Positions 42,898 to 52,577 of a stretch of DNA of 64,000 nucleotides are shown here, in pieces. The stretch spans positions 1 to 64,000 of the forward strand of contig SCPZ01000125.1 of assembly GCA_004299305.1 (NCBI GenBank), in the 5' to 3' direction. Position 1 is the first letter of the stretch; the number at the start of each line of letters is the position of its first letter. A program made the translations under genes and the position numbers. The notes beneath the pieces are model-generated. The model had not been told where the DNA came from. It worked only from the letters and a program-made list of their open reading frames with translations, and did no database searches. The stretch comes from Methylobacter sp. (GTDB taxonomy: Bacteria > Pseudomonadota > Gammaproteobacteria > Methylococcales > Methylomonadaceae).

Positions 42898-44352
42898 TCA
42901 TAAGAATGATTGCGCATCCCAACCTCCGCCGAGCGCTTTGAATGATTGGATAGTAGCCCGCACCGAATCCGATTGCGTTCGTATCGCGGCATCTTGCATT
43001 CTCAGTAGGCGTTCGTCAGTATCAAGAACTTCCAGTAAACTCAAAGCCCCGCTTTTATAGCCTGCAAGCGTAGCATCTCTTGATTTTGCTAGCGAAGCTT
43101 CGCCGGAAGCAAGAATGCGCTGCTCTTCGCTTTTCTTCACAACGGTAGAAAATGCGTTTTCAACCTCTTCAGCGGCCTTCAAGACTGTGAGCCGGTATGC
43201 GGCTAACGCTTCTTCATTTACACCTTCGGCAGCCGCCACTTCCGCCTCAACCCGGCCAAAGTCGAATAAACGCCAGCGTAAGCCAACAACGCCTGCCGCC
43301 CGGTTGGCGTCTGAGCTGAACAGCACGCCGTACTTAGTCGTGATAGCCCCAATAAGACCTGATAGAGATATTTTTGGGTAGTATTCCGAGATGGCTTGAC
43401 CTATTTGTGCATTGCTCGCAGCCAACTTCCGTTCGGCAACAATAATGTCGGGGCGTCGCCTTAATAGTTCGGCAGGACCGGTTGCAGTATCTATAGCAGG
43501 CGCAACCGGGATAGCCTGGGGTTTTTCAAGCTTAGTTCGATTGGTTCCAGGCTGATCACCCATCAGCACGTCGAAAGCACTCATCGCCATTTCAAGTCCG
43601 TTTTCAAGCGCGGGGATAGTGGCTTGTACTTCGGCCAATGCCCCTTCGGCTTGTCTTAGCTGGAATTCCGGCACTATGCCTCGGGAAAGTTGCAATTTGA
43701 CTAAATCCACCAGCTTGCCTTGAGTGCTTGCTCTTTCTTTGGCGATGGCAATACGCGCTTGTAGCGTGCGAATGGCGATATAAGTATCGGCCACTTCCGA
43801 GGTGATTTTCAATTGTGTCGCAATGGCAGATGCCTGAGAAGCTTGGTACTCTGCCGTCGCGGCCTCGACGCCTCTGCGCGTACCGCCAAAGATGTCAACT
43901 TCCCAGTTCAAGCCGACGTTTAAGTCGTAAAGATTAACGTTGCGATTAAAGCCGGGCATGGAATTGAGCACTCGCCCGGTCAAATCGTCGAGGGATATAT
44001 GTGCTTTCGTTGCCTGAGCGTTGAACTGCCCTGACGGAAATAACTGCGTGCGAAGACTGGCGACCTGAGCGTCCGCTTGACTAACCCGGGCTATCGCTTG
44101 TTTTAGTGTCAAGTTTTGATCCAACGCCTGTTCAATGAATTGAACGAGCAGCGTATCATTAAAGCTACGCCACCACTGCGTCATATCAGCAATCGTCTTT
44201 TTTGATTTAGCGTTTTCCAGGTCTAGCTCGGCGGAGTGAATGAAACTGTTTTCGGAAATAAGGGCCGGCATCTCGTAGGTCGGTCCGACCATGCATCCGT
44301 TCAACGCCGTAACGATAGCGAGGCAAAGCACCTTTTTGGTCAGCTGGTTCAT
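42898..44352 (-). CDS. RND efflux outer membrane lipoprotein (NodT/OprM family)
   Basis: About 484 residues. The lipoprotein signal contains LNGCMVGPTY, with Cys as the lipidation site. Two outer-membrane-factor repeats follow, with LNWEVDIFGGTRRGVEAA, SEVADTYIAIRTLQARIA, LLRRRPDIIVAERKLAASNA and LRWRLFDFGRVEAEVAA. The trimer forms the outer membrane exit duct. It is divergent from the tetR-mfp-rnd operon and shares its control region. ATG 44352 fits the signal peptide better than 44364. Confidence 0.93.
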   Translation of the reverse strand: MNQLTKKVLCLAIVTALNGCMVGPTYEMPALISENSFIHSAELDLENAKSKKTIADMTQWWRSFNDTLLVQFIEQALDQNLTLKQAIARVSQADAQVASLRTQLFPSGQFNAQATKAHISLDDLTGRVLNSMPGFNRNVNLYDLNVGLNWEVDIFGGTRRGVEAATAEYQASQASAIATQLKITSEVADTYIAIRTLQARIAIAKERASTQGKLVDLVKLQLSRGIVPEFQLRQAEGALAEVQATIPALENGLEMAMSAFDVLMGDQPGTNRTKLEKPQAIPVAPAIDTATGPAELLRRRPDIIVAERKLAASNAQIGQAISEYYPKISLSGLIGAITTKYGVLFSSDANRAAGVVGLRWRLFDFGRVEAEVAAAEGVNEEALAAYRLTVLKAAEEVENAFSTVVKKSEEQRILASGEASLAKSRDATLAGYKSGALSLLEVLDTDERLLRMQDAAIRTQSDSVRATIQSFKALGGGWDAQSFL

Positions 44353-44375
44353 AATAGTACCCAAAAGCGATTAAT

Positions 44376-44410
44376 GGTTACGATTATATGTAACCGTTAC
44401 TTATTGTCAA
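44376..44410 (-). promoter_or_regulatory. Consensus promoter with embedded GTAAC operator repeats
   Basis: On the minus strand TTGACA (44405-44410) and TATAAT (44383-44388) are both perfect, 16 bases apart, and drive the outer membrane factor. Between and around them lie GGTTAC (44376-44381), GTAACC (44390-44395) and GTTAC (44396-44400). The same motif occurs at 45161-45210, so it is the likely TetR binding site. Confidence 0.8.
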
Positions 44411-44470
44411 CACTTTTGAATTTTTGTAACATCTACCTATTCATTTAAAATTAATTCGAACACTACCTCT

Positions 44471-45121
44471 ATGGAAAAAGAAATTTCAGATCCCACCTTA
44501 ACAGTCAGCGGGCAACGCGGCCCCGCATCTCATGAAAGGCGTATACAGATTATCAAGTCGGCTCACGAACATTTTCTCCAATATGGCTATAAAAAAACCT
44601 CGGTAGCCGATTTGGCTAAGGCGATTGGTGTTTCGAGTGCATACATATATCGCTTTTTTGAGTCTAAACAGGCGATTGGCGAGGCGATTTGCAGCGTGGT
44701 GCTTGGCAAGTTTGTCGTCGCTCTGCACGAGTTAGCCTCTAGCGATATGTCGGCATCCAATCGCCTTAGAAAGCTCTACATCACCTTGCTTGACATGAGT
44801 TTAGAGATGTTTTTCAACGAGCGAAAATTGCATGATATTACCATCGCAGCCGTTGAAGAACGCTGGTGCACCACCACCCAATATCACCAAACCAAATACG
44901 AAGTCATCACCAAAATCATTCAGGACGGCAGAGCGTCCGGGGAGTTTGAAAGAAAAACTCCCTTAGATGAGGTGGTCATGGCAATTGTCGAAACGCTATA
45001 CCCTTTTTCTCATCCTATTCTCTTGCAACATCCTATTCTCTTGGAACAGTCAGAGCCGGAGGTGTTGCATCAACGCGCTATTGCGGTCTCAAATCTTGTA
45101 CTCAGAAGCCTAGCCCCTTGA
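44471..45121 (+). CDS. TetR-family repressor of the RND system
   Basis: A 216-residue regulator. The N-terminal helix-turn-helix is SVADLAKAIGVSSAYIYRFF, preceded by RIQIIKSAHEHFLQYGYKKT. The remaining helices form the ligand-binding and dimer domain; HPILLQHPILLEQ near the end is a small internal repeat (a 21-bp direct repeat). It lies between the divergent outer membrane gene and the adaptor/pump genes. It probably represses both promoters through GTAACG-type sites. The start codon has no strong ribosome site. Confidence 0.9.
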   Translation: MEKEISDPTLTVSGQRGPASHERRIQIIKSAHEHFLQYGYKKTSVADLAKAIGVSSAYIYRFFESKQAIGEAICSVVLGKFVVALHELASSDMSASNRLRKLYITLLDMSLEMFFNERKLHDITIAAVEERWCTTTQYHQTKYEVITKIIQDGRASGEFERKTPLDEVVMAIVETLYPFSHPILLQHPILLEQSEPEVLHQRAIAVSNLVLRSLAP

Positions 45122-45160
45122 TACCTTTAAGCGGACTTAGGTTTTTTTACGGCACACAAA

Positions 45161-45210
45161 GTAACGATTTGACAAATTCGTAACTTGTAACGGATAATAG
45201 ATTTCGTTAC
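45161..45210 (+). promoter_or_regulatory. Promoter and operator repeats before the adaptor gene
   Basis: TTGACA (45169-45174) and GATAAT (45193-45198), 18 bases apart, form a strong sigma-70 promoter. GTAACG (45161-45166), CGTAAC (45179-45184), GTAACG (45187-45192) and CGTTAC (45205-45210) surround it. The GTAACG/CGTTAC pair at 45187-45210 is a perfect inverted repeat. The motif matches the other efflux promoter. Confidence 0.8.
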
Positions 45211-45230
45211 TTTTATGCGGAGCCGTATCC

Positions 45231-46322
45231 ATGAAAACCTGTTACAGCTTTCCTATCAGGAAAATTCCTCTTTTAATGCTTTCTCTCGCCATGGGCTGCT
45301 CTAAGCCCCCGACAACTGACGCGCGGCTTGAACCACCGCTGGTCGTGGTTTCAAAAGCCGCTTCTTCAGTCGGAGACCATCCTGTCTACACGGGGGTGGT
45401 GACGGCTCGAGTCGAAAGCAATATTGGCTTTCGTGTATCCGGTAAAGTGATTGAAAGAACAGCGGATGTGGGACAGGAGGTGCGTAAGGGGCAGGTTCTG
45501 ATGCGCCTTGACCGTAACGACCTCGCGCTTAACTATTCCGCTCAGGAAGCCGCCGTTGCAACTGCCCAAGCCAAATATACCCAGGCTGTAGCGGATGAAG
45601 CTCGGTTGAATGGTTTGAGTGAACAGGGCGCTATCTCCGCTCAGGCTTACGACGCCGCCAAAGCCGCGTTGGATGCCACCAAGGCGGCACTTGATGCAGC
45701 CAAAGCACAAGCCAACATCGCTAAAAATGCAGATTCCTATGCAAATCTTGTCGCCGATGCCGACGGCATTGTTGTCGGGGTATTTGTTGAACCCGGACAA
45801 GTTGTAGCATCAGGGCAAGCTGTGGTGCGCCTCGCTAAAAACGGTCCTCGCGAGGCAGAAGTGTATCTACCGGAGAGTGTCAGGCCCGCCGTTGGTAGCG
45901 AAGCAACTGCTATGATTTATAGCGAACCGTCGAAAAAATACAAAGTTCACTTACGAGAGTTGAGTAAAGCAGCCAATCCCGTCTCCCGAACTTTTACAGC
46001 CAGATATGTCATTGCTGATTCGTCTTCTATTCCCTTGGGCTCTACTGTTTCCGTCGAGTTAAACGGGGCAGGTGAAACGCAGCTACAGGTGCCTTTATCG
46101 TCCATTTATGATGATGGGCGAACGGTGGGCATTTGGATCGTCAATCCTAATAATTCCGCTGTCTCCCTTCGTAAAGTCAGCATCAAACAAGTCTCTTCGG
46201 AATTTGCGTTCGTGGCAGGCGAAGTCAGCCAAGATGAGCAGATCGTTGCGCTAGGAGCGCATCTTCTACATGAAGGCGAACGGGTTAAAGTTGCCGACAT
46301 TAGCGCGGTGGCTCTCAAATGA
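45231..46322 (+). CDS. RND periplasmic adaptor (membrane fusion protein)
   Basis: A 363-residue adaptor. The N-terminal lipoprotein signal has LAMGCSKPP. The lipoyl/barrel-sandwich part contains VSGKVIERTADVGQEVRKGQ and LMRLD, the alpha hairpin spans about 95-170 with AAKAALDATKAALDAAKAQA repeats, and the beta-barrel follows (GPREAEVYLPES, PVSRTFTARY). It links pump and duct. Its stop overlaps the pump gene start by four bases. Confidence 0.93.
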   Translation: MKTCYSFPIRKIPLLMLSLAMGCSKPPTTDARLEPPLVVVSKAASSVGDHPVYTGVVTARVESNIGFRVSGKVIERTADVGQEVRKGQVLMRLDRNDLALNYSAQEAAVATAQAKYTQAVADEARLNGLSEQGAISAQAYDAAKAALDATKAALDAAKAQANIAKNADSYANLVADADGIVVGVFVEPGQVVASGQAVVRLAKNGPREAEVYLPESVRPAVGSEATAMIYSEPSKKYKVHLRELSKAANPVSRTFTARYVIADSSSIPLGSTVSVELNGAGETQLQVPLSSIYDDGRTVGIWIVNPNNSAVSLRKVSIKQVSSEFAFVAGEVSQDEQIVALGAHLLHEGERVKVADISAVALK

Positions 46323-49300
46323 ATCGTTTTAACTTATCCGCATTCGCCGTCCGAGAACGCGCAATTACGCTTTTCCTAATCATCGCCATCACAGGGGCAG
46401 GAATATACGCTTTCCTCAATCTCGGTCGAGCAGAGGATCCTCCTTTTACCATTAAGCAGATGGTCATTAGCGCGGCTTGGCCAGGTGCGACGGCCCAAGA
46501 AATGCAAGATCTTGTTGCCGAACCCTATGAAAAGCGCTTGCAGGAATTGCGCTGGTACGACCGCGTCGAAACGATGACGCGTCCTGGCCTGACCTTGATG
46601 ACGCTGACTCTGAAAGATAATATCCCGCCTCGCGATGTGCCTGAGCAGTTCTATCAGGCAAGAAAGAAACTGGGCGACGAAGCGCATAAGCTTCCCCAAG
46701 GAACACTGGGGCCTTTTATCAATGATGAATATGCCGATGTCACTTTTGCTTTGTATGCGCTTCAGGCTGACGGGCTACCGCTCCCATTACTGACGCGAGA
46801 AGCGGAAAATGTCCGGCAAAAGCTACTCCATGTACCTGGAGTAAAAAAGGTCGACCTATTTGGGGAGCGCCCTGAACGCATTTTCGTTGAAATATCCAAT
46901 GAGCGCTTAGCCAATCTTGGGGTGAATGCCTACCAGATTCTCGAGGCTCTGCACAAACAAAACGCTATCACGCCTGCTGGATCGATCGAAACTTCCGGTC
47001 CGCAGATATTTGTTCGTCTTGATGGCGCTTACGATAGTCTCGATAAAATTCGCAATACACCGATAGTGACCGCCGAACAATCTTTCAAGCTTTCCGATAT
47101 TGCAGAAGTTAAAAGAGGTTACGAGGATCCCGCAACATTTTTTATTCGGCATGACGGCAAACCGGCATTAGTGCTGGGTGTTGTGATGCAGGAAGGCTGG
47201 AACGGCCTCAAACTAGGTGAGGCGCTGGAGACGGAAGAAAAGAAAATCAGCAATGAACTGGCGCTGGGGTACGAATTTAAGAAGATCACGGATCAGTCTG
47301 TGAACATCAAGGAATCGGTCGATGAATTCATGCTTAAGTTCTTTGTGGCCCTGGGTGTCGTGATGCTTGTTAGCCTGCTGAGTATGGGATGGCGGGTAGG
47401 CATCGTCGTCGCGGCGGCGGTTCCCCTGACACTGGCCGCAGTTCTAGTGGTGATGATGATCACTGATCGTGCGTTTGATCGGATTACCTTGGGGGCATTG
47501 ATTATTTCGCTCGGATTGCTGGTAGACGATGCCATCATTGCCATCGAGATCATGGTTGTCAAAATGGAAGAAGGTCTTGATCGTATCAAAGCGGCCGCCT
47601 ATGCCTGGAGCAATACTGCCGCCCCCATGTTAACGGGTACACTGGTGACTGTGATTGGCTTCACGCCAGTGGGTTTTGCAAAGTCCACTGCGGGCGAATA
47701 TGCGGGCAATATATTCTGGATCGTGGGATTCGCATTACTGACCTCCTGGGTGGTAGCGGTCTTCTTTACGCCGTATCTGGGCGTCAAGCTGCTACCTGTC
47801 ATCAAGCCGGTCGAGGGTGGGCATGAGGCAATTTACGCCACCCCGAATTACCGCCGTTTTCGCGCTCTTGTCACTTGGTCCGTGGTCAATAAGAAAAAAG
47901 TGGCTACGGCTGTTCTGCTATCGTTTTTTGCCGCCATCGTCGGCATGGGGAGCGTGAAGCAACAATTTTTCCCAAGTTCCGATCGCCCGGAAATGCTGGT
48001 TGAAATTCAGATGCCCTATGGTACAAATATTGAAGCCACAAGCGCCGCTGCCGCGAAAGTGGAACAATGGTTAAAACAACAACCGGAGTCTAAAGTCGTG
48101 ACCAGTTATATTGGCCAGGGAGCACCAAGATTTTTCCTGGCATTCTCTCCGGAATTGCCCGATCCTTCATTCGCCAAAATTATTGTTCTGACCCCTGACC
48201 AGGAAGCTCGGGAAACGCTGAAATCTCGTTTACGGGAATCGGTACAAAATGGACTGGCGCCGGAAGCTAAAGTCCGTGCGACACAGTTGGTATTTGGCCC
48301 ACCCTCACCTTTTCCGGTTGCGTTCCGGGTCATGGGTTCTGATCCCGATAAAGTGAGAGCCATCAGTAACGAAGTGGCTGATCTGATGCGGAAAAATCCT
48401 CACATGCGTCAAGTCAATCAGGATTGGAGCAATCTCCAGCCAACCTTACATTTCGTTTTGGATCAGGAGAGGCTGAAACTGATCGGCATGACGCCGACCG
48501 ATGTGGCGGAACAATTGCAATTCCTGCTGACAGGCGTACCCGTTACGCAAGTTCGGGAAAATAGTCGGACAGTGGATATTGTTGCCAGAAGCGCAGGTGG
48601 ACAACGGCTCGACCCCGCTCGTATTAACGATTTTAACTTGAGCAATAAAGAGGGGAAGATTATTCCTCTAAGACAAGTCGGATCCATTGAATTACAGCCA
48701 GAGAATCCCTTAATGAGGCGTCGTGATCGCTATGTAACGATTACAGTACGCGGGGATATTGATGAAACACTACAACCTCCACAAGTTTCTACGGAAGTCT
48801 GGCAGGCATTGGCGCCGATCATTCAAACGCTTCCGTCCGATTACAAAATTGAAATGGCAGGTTCCATCGAAGAAGCAGAGAAAGCCAATAAGGCGTTGCT
48901 GCCGATCTTTCCGATTATGTTGATACTGACTTTAACCGTCATCATCTTCCAGGTTAGATCGTTCTCGGCCATGACCATGGTGTTTCTCACTGGGCCACTG
49001 GGACTGGTAGGGACAGTTCCTATCCTGTTGTTATTTCATCAGCCTTTTGGATTCAATGCAATTCTTGGTTTGATCGGTCTGTCGGGCATTCTGATGCGAA
49101 ATACATTGATCCTGATCGATCAAATTAAGCACAACGAAGATAAAGGCCTGGATACCTTCAATGCCGTGGTCGAAGCGACCGTTCAGCGGTCGCGACCGGT
49201 GGTATTGACAGCTCTTGCGGCCATATTGGCCTTTATCCCGCTGACATCTTCCGTATTCTGGGGATCGATGGCCTATACACTCATAGGCGGAACTGCCGTT

Positions 49301-49369
49301 GGTACGATCTTGACATTGGTGTTCTTACCGACCCTTTATGCGATTTGGTTTAAAGTCAAAAGCAGCTAG
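46319..49369 (+). CDS. RND efflux pump inner membrane subunit (HAE1/AcrB type)
   Basis: A 1016-residue transporter. Helix 1 is ITLFLIIAITGAGIYAFLNL. Large periplasmic loops follow helices 1 and 7. Helix 4 carries ALIISLGLLVDDAIIAIEIM, where the paired Asp residues relay protons. The second half repeats the layout (IFPIMLILTLTVIIFQVRSF, ILGLIGLSGILMRNTLILID). It exports hydrophobic drugs, solvents or metabolites; the substrate cannot be read from sequence. It resembles the TriC/MexK group more than AcrB. Together with the adaptor and outer membrane factor it makes a complete system. Confidence 0.95.
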   Translation: MNRFNLSAFAVRERAITLFLIIAITGAGIYAFLNLGRAEDPPFTIKQMVISAAWPGATAQEMQDLVAEPYEKRLQELRWYDRVETMTRPGLTLMTLTLKDNIPPRDVPEQFYQARKKLGDEAHKLPQGTLGPFINDEYADVTFALYALQADGLPLPLLTREAENVRQKLLHVPGVKKVDLFGERPERIFVEISNERLANLGVNAYQILEALHKQNAITPAGSIETSGPQIFVRLDGAYDSLDKIRNTPIVTAEQSFKLSDIAEVKRGYEDPATFFIRHDGKPALVLGVVMQEGWNGLKLGEALETEEKKISNELALGYEFKKITDQSVNIKESVDEFMLKFFVALGVVMLVSLLSMGWRVGIVVAAAVPLTLAAVLVVMMITDRAFDRITLGALIISLGLLVDDAIIAIEIMVVKMEEGLDRIKAAAYAWSNTAAPMLTGTLVTVIGFTPVGFAKSTAGEYAGNIFWIVGFALLTSWVVAVFFTPYLGVKLLPVIKPVEGGHEAIYATPNYRRFRALVTWSVVNKKKVATAVLLSFFAAIVGMGSVKQQFFPSSDRPEMLVEIQMPYGTNIEATSAAAAKVEQWLKQQPESKVVTSYIGQGAPRFFLAFSPELPDPSFAKIIVLTPDQEARETLKSRLRESVQNGLAPEAKVRATQLVFGPPSPFPVAFRVMGSDPDKVRAISNEVADLMRKNPHMRQVNQDWSNLQPTLHFVLDQERLKLIGMTPTDVAEQLQFLLTGVPVTQVRENSRTVDIVARSAGGQRLDPARINDFNLSNKEGKIIPLRQVGSIELQPENPLMRRRDRYVTITVRGDIDETLQPPQVSTEVWQALAPIIQTLPSDYKIEMAGSIEEAEKANKALLPIFPIMLILTLTVIIFQVRSFSAMTMVFLTGPLGLVGTVPILLLFHQPFGFNAILGLIGLSGILMRNTLILIDQIKHNEDKGLDTFNAVVEATVQRSRPVVLTALAAILAFIPLTSSVFWGSMAYTLIGGTAVGTILTLVFLPTLYAIWFKVKSS

Positions 49370-49487
49370 GTAAACAAAGTTTAACCGTAAAAAAGGCGCG
49401 ATGATGTCAAACAGGTTATTGATGCTCAATAACGGCAGCCTGAAGCAGGCATTTAGTTTAGTCGTCATCGTTCATCAGAAACCGTCA

Positions 49488-49805
49488 TCAAGTAGAAGCG
49501 GATCCGTTCGATAATTGTTTGATGAACACAGTCGCCAAAATCTGTCTGACCGTTTTTTCGGGAAAAAAGTTACGCGACAGGGTACGCAAATACAACCTGT
49601 GTTCAGCCCAAACGGTCTACTGGAAATTCAGAGCAATGACTTGCAACAGGCCCATTGCGATGGAGACACACAACACAAAAATTTCGTAAACTCGCCAACA
49701 GGCCTGAACGTTGCCAACCTGTTCCGGCGTATGGCTTTTGAATTGAGCGCTGGGGAATGATCGCCCGGAATGCTTCGACAAATGAAAATCTTGAAGATCG
49801 AGTTT
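49488..49805 (-). pseudogene. Transposase C-terminal remnant with in-frame stop
   Basis: The minus strand reads HSGRSFPSAQFKSHTPEQVG, NVQACWRVYEIFVLCVSIAM, GLLQVIALNFQ, a TAG stop at 49617-49619, then TVWAEHRLYLRTLSRNFFPE and KTVRQILATVFIKQL. WRVYEIFVL...GLLQ and EHRLYLRTLSR are typical of the C-terminal part of DDE insertion-sequence transposases. The stop and the missing N-terminus make it non-functional. A plus-strand 81-codon frame across the same bases is its shadow. The IS family is not certain. Confidence 0.7.
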
Positions 49806-50091
49806 AAATCATCTCATCGATAGAAAAGAAAGACTGGTGCCGCATTTGTAACGGATACAACTAGTTTTCACGATACCAAGCGTCGGAGAAACAACCATTT
49901 GGTGGCCGATTAATTGAAAGCATAACTGAAGCTACGTACTCAACTTCACCGTGAGGCAGGAGTAACATAAAAGCGCTGGTCGCCCTAATTCGCAAAGGCT
50001 AAATACGATAATAAGAAGCGACCAGAAATGAACAATACTATATGGAAATTTACCTTACACTCGACCTAGAATTGCAAAGCCGCAGAGTAAA
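49806..50091. other. Non-coding remainder of the decayed insertion
   Basis: No gene is recognised. Stops occur in the transposase frame just upstream of 49805, so any earlier transposase sequence is decayed. The bases up to the DUF1097 gene end show no clear terminator. Confidence 0.4.
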
Positions 50092-50613
50092 TTACTTTTC
50101 CTGCAGTTTTGCACTCAGCTGTCCTGAGCACTGGCCAAAATACGCACCCACCACAATAGAAATAGATATAAGAATCAGTGGATTATCCAATGAAGCACTC
50201 AACAGAACACCTTTCGTCAATTTTTCAGGAGTTTGCAGCAGATAAGCAAATGCAGACGAGTAACCAAGCACACTAACTGGTATTGTTGCAAGTGCGGGAA
50301 TATTTGCCGCAAGACACATAACCAAAACTGAACAAGTTACAGTAACAGCCGCCCAGATAGGGAAGCCAAGTACTGCTGTAGATGGAATATTAGTGAGTTG
50401 AATAGCAGCAAGCCAAGCCATAAAAACACCGAAAATCCCACACACGATGGTGTTCTTTAAGGCTTCCTGAGTGGCGCCCAGAAAAAAGTAAGCTGCCCAT
50501 GCAATGGTCGCAGCCCATATAAGAAAAAGACCGCTAAGAGGCCCCACTGCCAAAAACGTTGCTAATCCAGCCAAACCGGCAATACTTAATGAAAGCGCTG
50601 TAAGATTATTCAT
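50092..50613 (-). CDS. DUF1097-family membrane protein
   Basis: About 173 residues with five or six hydrophobic helices (LSLSIAGLAGLATFLAVGPL, LFLIWAATIAWAAYFFLG, IVCGIFGVFMAWLAAIQL, WAAVTVTCSVLVMCLAANI, ISISIVVGAYFGQCSG). The pattern fits DUF1097, inner membrane proteins of unknown function related to E. coli YcdZ. ATG 50613 has GGAAA upstream; a GTG at 50634 would add seven residues. It is alone between the transposase remnant and tal. Confidence 0.75.
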   Translation of the reverse strand: MNNLTALSLSIAGLAGLATFLAVGPLSGLFLIWAATIAWAAYFFLGATQEALKNTIVCGIFGVFMAWLAAIQLTNIPSTAVLGFPIWAAVTVTCSVLVMCLAANIPALATIPVSVLGYSSAFAYLLQTPEKLTKGVLLSASLDNPLILISISIVVGAYFGQCSGQLSAKLQEK

Positions 50614-50634
50614 AATATATTTTCCAAAATTCAC

Positions 50635-51101
50635 CTCACTTATTGTTTAGTTAGATTCCGTATTGAGGCGGTTCTACGAAACTTAACACTTGGGTTGACC
50701 AAGCAACCAGACTAAATTTATTCGGATCGAATATTAGCAGATATTATTTTCACAATAAACACCAGCATTAAAAATGCAGTATAAATGTTTGACTTAACAC
50801 CAGAAGAAACATCAACAAAGAGGACTTAACTAACTAACCATCCATTCCACTTCATTGATTTTTTTAGAGCTAGAAGCCTATCTAATTAAGCAACAGATGT
50901 ATCAACTAAGATCTGACCTTGATCGCAGATCAGGGTCTATATAGCATAAGCATCTACACAAATACAGGCCCCTCCTCTCGGAGTCCCATTTGTATTCATA
51001 CAATACTTTAATTTTATAACGACGCAGAGACAACCTCCCTGCGTGTTACGTTGTGGATAAAAGCCTGCGGCTTATGGATTTGCGCCGAGAAGCTTAATTT
51101 A
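50635..51101. other. Non-coding gap downstream of tal
   Basis: No gene is seen in about 470 bases. GACCTTGAT and ATCAGGGTC near 50917-50938 form an imperfect inverted repeat. AAGCC/GGCTT with a T-rich tail in the minus direction at about 51058-51076 may end the tal transcript. Confidence 0.4.
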
Positions 51102-52088
51102 TTATTCTTCCAGCGTAGCTAAGCGTGCCGCAAGAATTTCTTCTAACGACTCTAACGCTTTGGTAAATCCTTCGATACCTTCTGCAAGTTTTTCAGAAGC
51201 CATACGGTTTTCAGCATGCATACGATCAAAAGTTGCTTTATCAACTGTTATTTGTTCAATTGACTCATTGGCTGCATTTGCAGGATCCAGTTTACGTACC
51301 AATGCACCTTCGGTAGACTGGAGTTCAGCTAACAGAGATGGTGCAATCGTCAATAAATCGCAACCTGCCAATTCTACTATCTCACCCACGTTACGAAAGC
51401 TAGCCCCCATAACTTCGGTTTTATAGCCAAACTTTTTATAGTAGTTGTAGACTTCTGTAACCGACAGTACGCCTGGATCCTCAGCTGGCGCATAGAAATC
51501 ACGACCAGTATCTTTTTTGTACCAATCCAGAATACGGCCAACAAAAGGTGAAATCAGGGTGATTCCGTTTTCGGCGCAGGCGATTGCCTGATGCAAACCA
51601 AATAACAAAGTCAAGTTAGTGTGAATTCCCTCTTTTTCAAGAATGGAAGCAGCCTGGATACCTTCCCAAGTCGCGGCGATTTTGATCAGAACTCGCTCAC
51701 GCGAAACACCTTGTGCTTCGTACATCGCAATCAACTCACGACCTACCCGGACGCTGGCATCGGTATCAAACGAAAGACGAGCATCTACTTCAGTGGAAAC
51801 CCGCCCTGGAATAACTTCAAGTATCTTCCGTCCGAAAGAAACGGCCAAACGTTCAAAAGCAAGGGTAGCCACTTGCGCTGCCGATGCATCTTTACCTAAA
51901 GTCTCTCTAGCACCTTTCAGGGTATCATCGACAATTCCTTGATATTGCGGCATTTGAGCTGCAGCGGTAATCAACGAAGGATTAGTCGTCGCATCACGCG
52001 GCTTGAAAGTTTCAATAGCTTGAATGTCGCCTGTATCAGCTACAACCACGGTCATTTCTCTCAATTGTTCAAGTAACGTCTTGGCCAT
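51102..52088 (-). CDS. tal: Transaldolase
   Basis: A 328-residue transaldolase of the TalB type. It moves a dihydroxyacetone unit between sugar phosphates in the rearrangement phase of the RuMP and pentose phosphate cycles. [13 protein letters not shown] is the N-terminal signature, the Schiff-base Lys is in [12 protein letters not shown], and VDARLSFDT and [11 protein letters not shown] are conserved. It is the last gene of the same-strand RuMP group, 490 bases beyond the GVAKY-repeat gene. Confidence 0.96.
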   Translation of the reverse strand: MAKTLLEQLREMTVVVADTGDIQAIETFKPRDATTNPSLITAAAQMPQYQGIVDDTLKGARETLGKDASAAQVATLAFERLAVSFGRKILEVIPGRVSTEVDARLSFDTDASVRVGRELIAMYEAQGVSRERVLIKIAATWEGIQAASILEKEGIHTNLTLLFGLHQAIACAENGITLISPFVGRILDWYKKDTGRDFYAPAEDPGVLSVTEVYNYYKKFGYKTEVMGASFRNVGEIVELAGCDLLTIAPSLLAELQSTEGALVRKLDPANAANESIEQITVDKATFDRMHAENRMASEKLAEGIEGFTKALESLEEILAARLATLEE

Positions 52089-52577
52089 TAGTGGGCTCCT
52101 TTTATTTAAAATTTAATAAACAACAGGACATACATTCGTCATTTCCAAACACATTCAGAATATAGACGCATGATATCCAATATAATTGCAAGGGGTGGGA
52201 TTATACCGTGAGCAGTGATGGTTAACCATCAAAAAGAAAACATCAACAGACTTCCACAAATATAGGGCGGACCATTACCGTTATATTCCGCGCGACCCAC
52301 AATTGTGGATTTTAAAAAGTGCTGCCAGCCAAGATTTATAAAGCTTATTCACGAATCCATTTCCTGTATCCGTGACCGCGAAAGCATAGTAAGTTATTTT
52401 TTCACAGAGCATCAAAATCAAATCCATTTAGCTTTAGACTCTAAGCTAATATACCTTTCGCCTTCTCATCCCACATAACCTTAGCTAATCGCTTGTCATA
52501 GCACAGATCACAAGCTTGGCGTAAAATTTCCCGCCCCAAACCTGCCAAAACACCAACACCTTACTAAAACTACTCTG
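52089..52577. other. Promoter-side gap upstream of tal
   Basis: No gene is seen in about 490 bases. Such a long gap suggests tal has its own promoter. No strong terminator is visible after the GVAKY-repeat gene. Confidence 0.45.

Noticed and set aside
49515-49760. Plus-strand 81-codon gene
   Set aside because: It is the antisense of the transposase remnant and starts with a TTG lacking a ribosome site.
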